Assembly: GCA_030248065.1 (NCBI GenBank)
Contig: JASAMV010006835.1
Span: forward strand, 62,001 to 126,000
Source: Rhynchonema sp. JSB1_4
Taxonomy: Eukaryota > Nematoda > Chromadorea > Monhysterida > Xyalidae
Direction: 5' to 3'
Length of the DNA stretch: 64,000 nucleotides
The notes under the pieces are model-generated. The model was not told where the DNA came from, did no database searches, and was given only the letters and a program-made list of their open reading frames with translations. Position 1 is the stretch's first letter, and every line of letters begins with the position of its first letter. Both the position numbers and the translations under genes were made by a program. Shown here one piece after another: positions 30,001-42,000 of the stretch.

Positions 30001-33000
30001 AATCTGGGACTTGTTCATCAAGAACTTACCGGTCTGGAAATAACCCGCCACGATGTGGCCTTGTCGAAACCAGCATCAGCCGAGGAAACAAAGATAACAA
30101 AGCGGCGTGAAGCTCAACAAGACGCCACTGCAGCCCGTGTTAGTGCAACAGAACAACTTTTAAATACAGCAGCCGAAAGCGAGCTGAGGAAGAAGGAAGC
30201 GGCCGAATCAACGACAACAACAGTTGGAGAAAAGCAAAAGTCGAAGGCTCAGCTGAAACGAGCAGCAGCTGCCGAGCCAGAACAAGCAGAAAGCAGTGAG
30301 TCAATCACAGCCGAGCTGAAACCAACCAAGCAAGCAAAGAAGGAAGTGGAAATGGTGGTTCCAGAAACGGTGGAGCTGAGAGCCGCCAAGAAAACCGCTG
30401 TATCGGATGTGAAGACCGACTCAGAAACGTCCCTCTCCAAGAAGAGGGCAGCGGAAAGTGCCGTTACTGAGCTGCTGGATACCGCAAAAACACACTCCGA
30501 GCTAACGATCAAGAAACGCAAAGACGGGCTTCAGGAGCAAGAGACGTCTGAAACTATTGCCGTGACACTCAAGCCAACAAAGCAAGCGAAAACGGAAACT
30601 GAGGCAATCGTAACAGAAAAAGTGTCGCTAAAGACTGCGAAGAAAGCGGCCGCTGCATCAGAGACACATGCTGAAACAGAGGTAGTTCTGCCCAAAATAC
30701 CTCTTGCGGAGTCTGCCACAATCGCTGTTGATGAATCAGAAAAGGCTCACTCGGAGCTATCAATTAAGAAACGCGAAGACGGGATAGTCCAACAAGAATT
30801 GTCAGAAACTGTTGCTATCGCACTGGAACCCAAAGAGCGGGCTGAAGAAGCAGCGGAGAGGATCGTTCCCGAGAAAGTTTCTTTGAAAACACTCAAGAAA
30901 ACAGGTGCTGCATCGGAAACGCGTGGTGAAGCAGAATCGAGCATCTCAAAAACAGCTCTGTCTGAGGCTGTCACTATTGCTGTCGATGAGTCTGAAAAAG
31001 CCACATCAGAATTGTCAATCACGAAACGTATGGATGGGACGCAGCAACAAGAAACCAGTGAAACAGTCGCTGTGCACCTGAAGCAGGGAACGCCAATCCA
31101 AGAGGAAACGAAAAGTGTTGTTCCGGAAAAGATGACCGTGAAAACCGTGAAGAAGGCTGCTGTCTCAGATACGACAACCGATGCTGTATCAGTCGTGGCA
31201 AAAAGGCAAACGGAAGAAAGTGCCGAAACTACAGTAGATGTGGCACAAAAAGCGGCATTAGAAGCAGCAGTTCAGAAAAAGAAGCCAAAGAAGCTCAAGA
31301 AGGAACCAGAAGTTGAAGAGCAAACTGGATTTCAGCAAGTCAAGCTAAAGAAGGCTGAGACAGTGAAACGTGAGGTTGAGGGTGTTGGACTGGAGAAAAT
31401 CAGCCTGAAAGCGTTGGATAAACCAACCACCGACGAAGAGACTGTGGTCACCGTTGGGCTGAAGGCGACCCAAACCGGTCAACGCGACACCACGGCATCG
31501 TTCCCCACTCGTGAACACACGGTGCTTGAGACGCGCGTGGTGTTGGCACCACCAAAGATTGAAACTGGTGTGGTAATCGAAGGAGATGCGTACGTCATCT
31601 TGTCGGCACACACGCCAACCGCTGAGGACGAGGCAAAGGTGCGACTGTTTTCATGCGTGGTTCTTTTGAAATTTTTTGTTTTAATCCTTCCTTGTTATGT
31701 AAGTATTTACAGAACCAAAATAAAATAGACTAGTCTGTAACGATATGCAGGTTGTCGAAGGAGAACACGTGTTTGTCGTCGACCAAATAGAATCTGAGCG
31801 CTGGAAAGTGCAGAAACAGTCGGACGATCTCGGATTCGTTCCGTCCGTTTTCTTGGAAACAGCCGAGGCGTATAGGGAGGTGCTTGATTCACGTTTGGAG
31901 GATATCGCTACGAAAATCGGTATGATTGTTTACTAATTGGCAATGATTATATTTTTATCGTTGTGCAAAAATTACTAACTTTCACAACATTCCAGAAGCA
32001 GCGAAGCCGAAAGTATCTGAGCGTGAAATCGAACCAGCCCATATCGCCGAACGTCTGGTAAATATCACTGCTCGTCAGGGCGAAAAAGCACAATTCAGGT
32101 GTCGCATCAAGGGCTACCCTGATCCGGAAGTGTTCTGGTTGCGACACACGGCGCTCCTGGAACCATCGGATGAAATGGTATGGTTGTCACTTTTTTTCAC
32201 AATCCCTGACATTACCAATGTCAAACTTCTCACTACTGTAATAGATCATCGATCAAACACCTGATGGTGTGTGCACGCTAACAATCCCAGCCGTTCTGCT
32301 GGAAGACGCGGGAACGTTCAGCGTCATGGTGAAAAACTCATACGGATACGACTACACTTCGGCAACGCTCAAAGTCAAAAAGAGTAAGTCTGCTGCGTGG
32401 AAGATTGTTGTTATTTTCTTCAGTAGTAACATTTCTAGTTTAAAGAAACACTCCTGTTAATCGCAGGTGATCACAAGCCACCAAGAACGATGTCAGCGTC
32501 TGATCCCAAGCCAACGCCTCCAATTTTCTGGAAAAAACCGCAATCGGCATCTTTCCAGCCGGGTCAGCTGGTCATTCTCGAAGCCAGATTAACGGCTGAC
32601 CCACCGCCGGAGGTTTGTAAATCATTGAGCTCTCAAATGACGTTGAGTCTAATTTAAAATCGCACTCAGATCAACGTTACGTTGAATGCAAAGCCGCTGC
32701 CCAAAGACGAGTCTTGCAACGTGGCGATGCTCACAGATGGCCGTTTGATTCGACTGATGGTGATCTTTGATTCAATACAGGTATAATGAACCTGACATTT
32801 CGTCAGAATGGGTTGTGGCTTGATGCATTTTATGAAAGAGCTCTGTTGCAGGCAGAGCACGCGGGCAAGATTCTGATAGAGGCCAGGAACAAGGTCGGCT
32901 ATGCGCACGCTGAACTGACGCTGACCGCCGAACGTTAGTATTCCACCCTGTCGTCGTCAGCACTTGTGCAACAGTGTAACATCAGAATGATTGTTTTTAG

Positions 33001-36000
33001 AACCACTTCACATCGAAACTGCTGAATCGGGTCCTGTGAAAATGGTTCAGGCGCAATACGCAGCTCAGATTGTTGAATCGACGCCTCCGGAAGTGCACTT
33101 GTCTGCCGGAAGCACATTAAGGTTAGTACTTTCGTGAAGTACATCTAGTTTGGCGCTTTTGAACAAAACCTATTCCAATTACATACTTCAGCAATCACAC
33201 ACTTTCAGCTTCCAAGCCAAAATCACAGGCGTGCCACTGCCAGAGGTCACCTGGCTGTACAACGGTCAGGAACTGATTGATTCGGAACGCATTCGCAGTC
33301 AATCAGATCAGACCGTGGTGTCGCTGCACATCGACGATGTGGGCAAACAGGATGAAGGCACTTATAGGTACGATTTGTTTGCAGCCCGTAATCGTGTTAC
33401 AATAAGTTACAATGATTACATGTGCCTCTGCCGTGCAGACTGATCGTTGAGAACGTGGCTGGAATCGATATGGGCGACTTTGTGTTCCACATGACTGACA
33501 GTCCCGTCGAACAACCGAGTCCCGATTTAAACGTACTATCTCCTGTGCCAGATGGTTTGTTATTGCTGGTGGTAGGAAATCAACACAGTGATCTGATTTA
33601 TGTACATGATGTTTCACACTTCAGAGCCAGCCCCAAATACGGGCATAGTTCGCAAACACAAACGAATGTCGAAGAAACGGCCTCCGGCACCTATTCCAAG
33701 CTCGTCCGAGAGCGAGCCAGAGGACACCCGTCCGATTCGTCGACCCCCGCGATTCAAGAAAGTGGTCGAGCGACCTAGCGACATTGCTGAGGAGCTACCC
33801 CATTTTCAAACACCCCGATTTCTACAACCCCTGCCGGACATGGAGGTCCGCGAGGGTGAATCGGCCGTCTTTCCGTTCACTGTCGACGGATTCCCGGCGC
33901 CGGATCTGCAGTTTTTCCAGAACGGACAGGAGCTCGTCACTGACACTGGCAAATTCGAAGTGCTCACACATCAGGTGCGCATCCCTGTTTGTTTGAATCT
34001 TACTAAAATTATCTTTTGGAGCATGTCAACTCGTTGGTTGTGGTAATATGCTCTTTAGGTTGACGATGGTCAACATTGGCTTGTGGTGCACGACATCGAA
34101 CTGACGGATGACGCTGAGTACGCATGTCTCGCGCGGAATGTGGTCGGTGAGGCATGGTGCTACTGTGAACTGTTCGTCATACAAGCTGGTAGGTGCAGTT
34201 CAATGTACTGTGTATTTATGTACCGTATTATTGTTATTTCCCACATGGGGTTCAATCGAATGAAAAAGTGCCTGCGCATTAGCAACGATACACATCAACC
34301 AATTTCTGCAAATGTCAACTTTTAACTTTCGCTTCAGAAGTACCGGAACAATTAGCCAGTCTTGATGCGCACCAACAAGTGCCACCGCAAGAAGAACAAG
34401 CTACGGCCATCAGGCGACACTATGTTAAGACCGTTGAAAGTTAGTCAATCGACGGTTGCATTGTCACCAGTGTAGCAGAGAAACACTGAAGTCAAGTATA
34501 TACTGTGTTGATTCTACAGAAACCGAAATCACCACACCTGGCACTGAAACTAGTGAAGTCGTTGAAGCTCCGTTGATATCTGCGACAGGAGCGACTGACG
34601 AGACTCAAACGTTGCTGCACCACAAACCAGCCGAGGTACGTAAACGGTCAACAGGTCATAAAAGTCATTCAGGTCAAAACAATCTGGGAATTACTTGTCA
34701 ATTTAGACGGTCTCGGCTACTGTGAGCACTTCGCCGTGGTATCAGGAAGTGAGTGCCGAGCTGGACTTGCGACGTGAAGCAGCGCAAGTCATCGCAGAAC
34801 ACATACGTGAAGTGACCGGCCGAGGTAGGCTTAGAAGCAAACATTTTGCACGCTCCCTGCACGTTTGTATGTTTTGTCGGTTTTGATCAGTGAAGCTGTT
34901 TCAGATCACGTGACCACGCGAATCGACGCGCAAGGCGAGTCCGAGACCGAAGCGACAGTCGAAGTGCAGCATCGCGACGAAGAGGGCGAAGCTGAGGTGA
35001 CCAGTCGACAGATTAGTGAACACGCGAAGGGCGTGCTCGAAATGTCGGTCAGCGAACCAGAGGTCGGGTGATTGGTTATTTGTGCATGCGATAGTAACTT
35101 ACGGCAAGTAACAACGCAATTACTGTACTCATCTGTTTGACGTTTCAAGATCGTGCCCAAGCCGACTGTGAAGGAGGAACCGCAAGAAGAGCAATTTGTC
35201 GAATTTCAAGTGTCGTTCGAACTTCAGCGATCAGAACAAACTGAAGCTGTTGGGTTATCGAAAAAGGTATACGTGCATAGCCAAGGCTCAAATATAATCA
35301 AAACACGTGTGATCCACTTCAGTTATCCAAAAAAAATTTAGGTCCCGTCAACCGCCACCGCTGCTGCCGAGAGCAGTGTTCAAGTTCCCGGATCCACTGA
35401 GGAGGTCGTGTCCACGGCTGTGGAGCTCAGTAAGCAAGCCGAAAGCAAGGAAGAGCAGCACGAATTATTGCACAAACAGACGGATGAAGCAGTGAAGTCG
35501 CTGAAAATTGAAGAACCTCAACCAACACCTAGCCCTTCTGAAGTTGAGATTTCAATGGTTGTTGAACTCAAGAAGAAAGAAGAAACAAAGGAAAAGAAGC
35601 AAGACATTCCTCAGAAACACACTGAGGAGACGAAGAAGTCTGTGAATGTTGAGAAGAAACCCGAGAAACCACCTTCACCAACAGAGGAAAAAGTATCAAC
35701 CATCGTGAAATTGGAAAAGAAGGAAGAGCAAAAAGAAGAGAAGAAAAAAGTGCCAGAGAAGCAAGAAGAAGAAACAACAAAATCTTTGAAGATTGATAAG
35801 AAACCAAAGCCAAAAGAGCCGACTTCACCAAAGGAGGAAGAGCAACCAACAGGTTTCAAACTGAAGAAAGTCAAGGCAAAACCGAAAGTCGAAGAGGAAG
35901 TTACTGAAGAATTGAAGTTCCAATTGAAGAAAGTTCCGACAAAAGCATTACCGACGTTCCTGGGCTCATTGGAAAGCTCATACACTGTGAAAGAAGGTAA

Positions 36001-39000
36001 CTGCTGCAATTTTTTGATTATGATGATTTTGACCAAAGGAACCTCTCGATTAACCCGGTCCTAATTCTACTCCTTCTCTTGTTCTCAGGCGAAGAACTGA
36101 CCCTAACATGCGAGGTGAGCGATGCTAAAGCCGAGCTGACGTGGTTCATCAAGGGCATCAAAATCGAGCGTTCAACAATGCGCTACAAACTAGAGAAGAC
36201 GGACAACAAGTACTTGTTGACCATCAGACAGGCTATTCCTGACGATGCTGGTTCGAATAGATCGCTGTTTGATTAAATGTGCTTCCAATTAATTCAACTC
36301 GAATCCAACATCCCATACTGCAATGATCCAGGTCAATACGAGGCACATATTGAGGCTGGAACGTTGTCCACCGTTGTTGTGGTCGAGAAAATCCCCCAAC
36401 CAGAATTGAAAGAGATCAAACCAGTCGAAGGAGATTCTGTTACGTTGGAGGCCGAATTCCCGAAAGCACCAAAAGAGGTTGGTAGTTAGCTCATGTCAGA
36501 ACCATTTCATTGCCAAACGAAGAACTGAACGCTGATGCAGGTGCAATGGAAGAAAGATGGTCTGGAACCACGTGATCCGAAACGAATGCACGCCAAACTC
36601 GAGGACAAGACTGCCACGCTGGTCATCGAACGTGTGATCGAAGATGACAGTGGCCTGTACGTGGCAGTGGCCGATGGATATCAGGTCGCTACGTCGGTGC
36701 AGGTGCAAAGTAAGTTGTGACATTTAAACAAAAGGAAATGGTTCCCGATCTATTTCTGTCCTATGGAATTTAATCGCTGAAGTAACTTCAAACATTTATA
36801 GTTGCCCCCAAAATCACCTGTGACATTATCACGCCGATGAAGTTGAAAGAGGGAGAATCACTGGAACTTGAGATCGACTTTCGAGCTACTGGAGATGTGG
36901 TGGCTGAATGGACCAAGGACACGGTCCCATTGCAGGAATCAGAAGAGGTTATATGTGAAGGGATTGGATCGGTACGGTGACCAAAATTTGACGTTTCTAT
37001 CCATGTCCAGGTGTCGCTGAGTACAACGAGCGAAGTGGCTTGTCTCCGAAAGGACTCCGTTACGACCGAGGATGCAGGCGAGTACAGTCTCCAACTGAGC
37101 AACTTTATCGGCAGTGCCCAGGCGGACATCAAAGTGGAAGTTAAAGAATTCAAAGGTCAGTTCATCAGAATGCAGCAAAGTGTGCGCTGCAGACTCTTAC
37201 TGAATCTCTGATTTGCTTATCTTTTTGATATGATCAAACAGAAAAAATGCTTATTTGGAAAAAGATCTTTCCACTTTTCTTCAGATGACGTCATCTATCA
37301 ATTAGTTGGCTACCAGCGTTGAGTGTACTGTACTTTGGTTGCATGCATGCTTGTTTGCATGTATACATTGTCGCATTAAGGACTGAATAGAGACGGCGTA
37401 GCCACGGAAGAGTAGCAGCTTAAATGGAGATAAATTAACGCTTGCATGAGCATGATTATGTTCTTTTTGTTCGCATGCGACAGAGCGACATGAGCGTCTA
37501 GGTGTGGGTTATTGACAGCCTTTCTTGGCAATGATAGACCGTGATGTGACCCGTTACAGCTGCTGGTGACAAACCAAAAATCCGAATCCACGAAAAATTT
37601 CAAATGATCACTGTGGATCGGGATGAGGAGGTTGTCATGGAGGCTCAGATCACGGGAAAACCGAAACCAGGTGGGTTCAAGAACCATTCTTTCTTTTGTT
37701 TCGTATGGCTCTGTAAATTGCACAAATGGCTAAACTCGTACTCAGGCGTTGATCTGTTGTTCAACAACCGACCGGTGGGTGAAGCGCTGGTTGAGAGCCA
37801 TGAGCGCGTCAAAACGAGCTACGACACCGAGACGTACTGTTGGACGTTGAAGAAGGTACATTATGTAGATTTTGCATTGCAGCATATTAGATTGTACACT
37901 ACACCGCACGTTGGCACACAGGCCCGTGGCACGGACGCCGGCGACTACACGATCTGCGCGACGAACGAATGGGGCACGAGCACGCAGGATTTCCAAGTGA
38001 TCGTCAGAGATGTTGCCGGACCACCTGAAGACCTGAAAGTCACCGAAACCACTGCATCGACTGCCACACTCGAGTGGAAAGCACCAACTTACACTGGTTG
38101 GAAGGCCAAGTTTTTAATTCCGTGTACCAAATCACACCGTTGCTCATTTCTGTGATATATAAACCGTTTAACGTATTCATCAGGTTTGACCGACCTAAAC
38201 GGCTATGCAATCGAGAAAAGGCGTTCTGATAGTGACAGATGGCATGCGGTTGGCAAGGTGCCAGCTGATCAACTTACAATCACCGCCACTGATTTGGTGG
38301 AAGGTACATACTGTACTTGTCTCTTTTACATTTGTTTGAAGTGCAATTGCTTTGTATTTGCTTCTGCTTTTCTCTCTAAAACTCCACGTTTCAGGCGACG
38401 GTTACTATTTCCGTGTGTTTGCCATGAATCAGCACGGGCCGAGCTTGCCCGCTGAAACTGATGTAGTCAGAGCCACGAGCGCCGCTAAGGTCTGTTTGGT
38501 AACGTTGCATTCAAAGACTAAGACAAAGCACATGTGATGACTTTCGGAATCATTACAGGAACCGGCAGCGCCAGAAATGCCCAACGTGACTGAAAGTAGT
38601 CAGAGCAAGATCAGTCTTTCTTGGCAGGCTCCATCGGATGGTGGATCACCAATCCTTGGCTATGTCATTGAACGTCGTGTGGGACTGACAGGTGAGTACA
38701 CTGGCAAACACACAGCAATGCGTCACCACTTTGTCTGATTCTTAAATTTGCAAGACAACTTATTCAGGCACATGGATAACAGTGACTCGACAGACGATCA
38801 CCGAGATTTACTGGGAAGACATCACCGTGGAATGGAGCGTCGAGTACCAGTACCGAATCATTGCCGTCAACAAGGTCGGCATGTCACAGCCAAGTCCACC
38901 CTGCCAGATCGTGAAGGCCACCGATGCTATGACAGGTTTAACAATGTGTCTTTGCTTTACCTGTTCTTGGATTAGAAAGCAATTACTTTTAGTACATAAC

Positions 39001-42000
39001 TATATCCTTTACAATGACATCTTCAGTACCAGACGCACCGGGCGCGCCACGAGCTTCGTCAATGACACCGACCAGTGTTGAACTGCATTGGGACGCACCC
39101 AGTCACGATGGCGGATCACCGATCACAGGTGTGCTGGCTGCTAGGCCGTGTGTTCATGATATCTCACTTGTGTTTGTGATCTAATTCAATGTTGCGTGAA
39201 TCAGTGTTCCATTACATGAGTGTCAGTATGTGTTAGCTAGTATATGTTGAATGCTAGTCATTCGTGTTTGAACAGTTGCTGCTGACCGTGCTGTATACCT
39301 TGTTAGAATCAGCGTGTGTGTCCAATCTTTAGGATACATTCTGGAGATGCGCAAGCAGAAGTCGAAATCCTGGTCGAAATGTAACGAGAGCAAACTAATC
39401 ACAAAGAGGAAGCTGAAAGTCACCGGATTGAAGACCAACGAAACCTACATCTTTCGTGTCACGGCCCGCAACAGTGTTGGGGACAGTCCTCCTTCGGGTG
39501 AAAGTCCTGCCGTGCGCATGGCACCCGCTGGTAAGAGGTAACCTGCGGTTGTTAATAAAACCGGGTCAGCGCATGCGTGTAGAAGGCATGTCAGAGGCTT
39601 GAAGTGTTCAACTTCCACCTGTCGTACCAAATGCGGCTGTTCAACATGCCATCTGTAATTGCAATGTTCTTGAACGACTGTGCTTTCCAACACTGTCGCT
39701 GTGTTGCATGTGTATGCTGCATTGTATCTGTGATGTTTCACACTCAGGTGCACCTCCAGTCATCATCACCCCGTTGCATGACATGACGTTCTTTGTTGGC
39801 GAGACCGCGACCATCGGTGCGATCGTCAAAGGTCGGAGCAGATCGCAATCTGGGTCATTCCAAAACGAAATCTTGAAAATGAAAACGCGGTTACTCAAGA
39901 AAATCTCTGTTCTTTTCTCAGGAGAACCCGAACCGGAGGTCAGCTGGTTTAAAGATGGTCGCGAGGTGCGCGGGGCACGATTCGAAAAGTCGAAAAGTCC
40001 GGAAGATTCCAGCACAGTGTTGACCATCAAGAACTGTCGACCGGAGGACGCCGGCGCCTATGTGTGCCGGGCAGAGAACAGTGTGACCGCTGTTGAGAGC
40101 ACGTTCACCGTGCAAGTACAAGGTTGGTCGAAATAATGGGCTGGCTGAAAAGTTGCTTTCAAACATGAAGTTGAAACATCTTGCAGAAGTTCCTCAAATC
40201 ACGCTGGACAGCGCTGCTAGCCTGTCGTTGAAAGCAGGCGAACCGCTGCGCATCCGAGCCACGTACACGGGCGTACCCAGTCCGGTGATTGTGGTGCAAA
40301 GGGATGGAACGGCGGTTGAAACATCAGGTACTGATTGAGACATGAGGCGACTGTAGCAGTTCAACGCGTTTCTCAAATCAATAAAATCAAAACACCGCAG
40401 ATGATCTGAAAATCGTTTCGTCTGACGGCGAAGTAGAAGTCAACGCCAGCAAGGTCACCCGATCACAGGCCGGCACGTACACTATCCAAGCTCAGAACAG
40501 GCATGGAAAGGCTGAATGCGCTACAAAGATCACTGTGAAAGGTGATACATGGCAAAATTGAGCTCAGCCCGATTTGATTCTATTCCTGAGCCCAGATTTT
40601 ATTTCAGACCGTCCCGCAGCCCCTGAAGCACCCCTGGCAGTGTCGCATATTGATGCGACCCAGTGCACCCTGACCTGGCAGGCACCCAAGGATGATGGAG
40701 GGTCTTCAATCAGGGGATACGCGATTGAGAAAAGGGAGGACAAACGCAGCACTTGGACGCACGCGGCAAGAACAGCTGACGGAGTGCTCACTGCTGGTCG
40801 GCTGACTTTGCTCTGGAACGACAAGTTTTAGTTTTCAGTTGACCAAAGCTAAAGCCAGCAATAATTCGAAACAGCCCGACCGCCACAACTTTCAGATTTG
40901 CGCGGTCTGACCGAGAACACGTCATACGAATTCCGTGTGGTCGCCGAGAACGACATCGGTGTGAGTGATGCGTTGCACACTGAGGGCACGGTGCTGATAA
41001 AGTCAAGTGCAGGTGCGCATAATGAGCACTTTACGTTCATTGTTGTCATCACGGTTGGGATTAACATCACTGGAGAAACCGCCCCTGCAGGACTGCCAAG
41101 CGCGCCTAAATCGCTCACTCCAACGGTTGTTGACGAAGGAATTGCGAAACTGACCTGGGCAACGCCGGACACTGACGGGGGCTCACCGATCACTGGTTAT
41201 GCTGTTGAACGGAAAGAGAAGAGCAAAAAGGTTAGTGCATCAACTGAAGCAGTTTAAAATACATACACTGAATTTGAGTAAAACTTAGCATAAATAAGTG
41301 CTCAACTAAACTTGTTACTTTCAGACTTGGATCTCCGCCGGAACAACCAAATCCGAAGTGCTTGAACTGACTGTTACCAAGCTGTCCGAAGTCAACGATT
41401 ATCTGTTCCGAGTCTGTGCGAAGAACAAGGCCGGCCAGGGTGAATGGACAGAGACCAAAGATGCTGTGAAACCCGAGAAACAGGTGCACTAATATCATGT
41501 AACAACAGTTAAACGTACCATAGTTGCCACCAACCTGGGTCTGTTTTAGGTGCAAAAACCAAGTGCTCCTGGTGAACCAATTGAGATCAGTGACATCACC
41601 TCAACATGTTGCAAGGTTAAATGGCACGCTCCCACCAGCACCGGTGGAGGCCCTGTGACCACATACATCGTTGAGGGTTGGTTAATTTGAGTACAGTCCG
41701 CATTATAAAGTCTTAGCTAAGTTCTTAGCCCAGATTCTCAATCAACGTTCTCATTCTCCTGCAGCAAAAGCAGCCGGCGAAACGGACTTCAAACCAATTG
41801 GCACATCCAAGCCACCGGGATGTCACTTTACGGCCGAAGGGTTGACTCCCAATGCAGAGTACACGTTCAGAGTGGCTGCAAAGAACGCCGCTGGTCAGGG
41901 AGACTGGGCGACGTCCAAAACTGTGGTTGGCCGAAATCTTGCCACATGCCGTCCGAACTGTTGTTACTGACAGGGTATGTCTTGACAACAACTGGCCACA

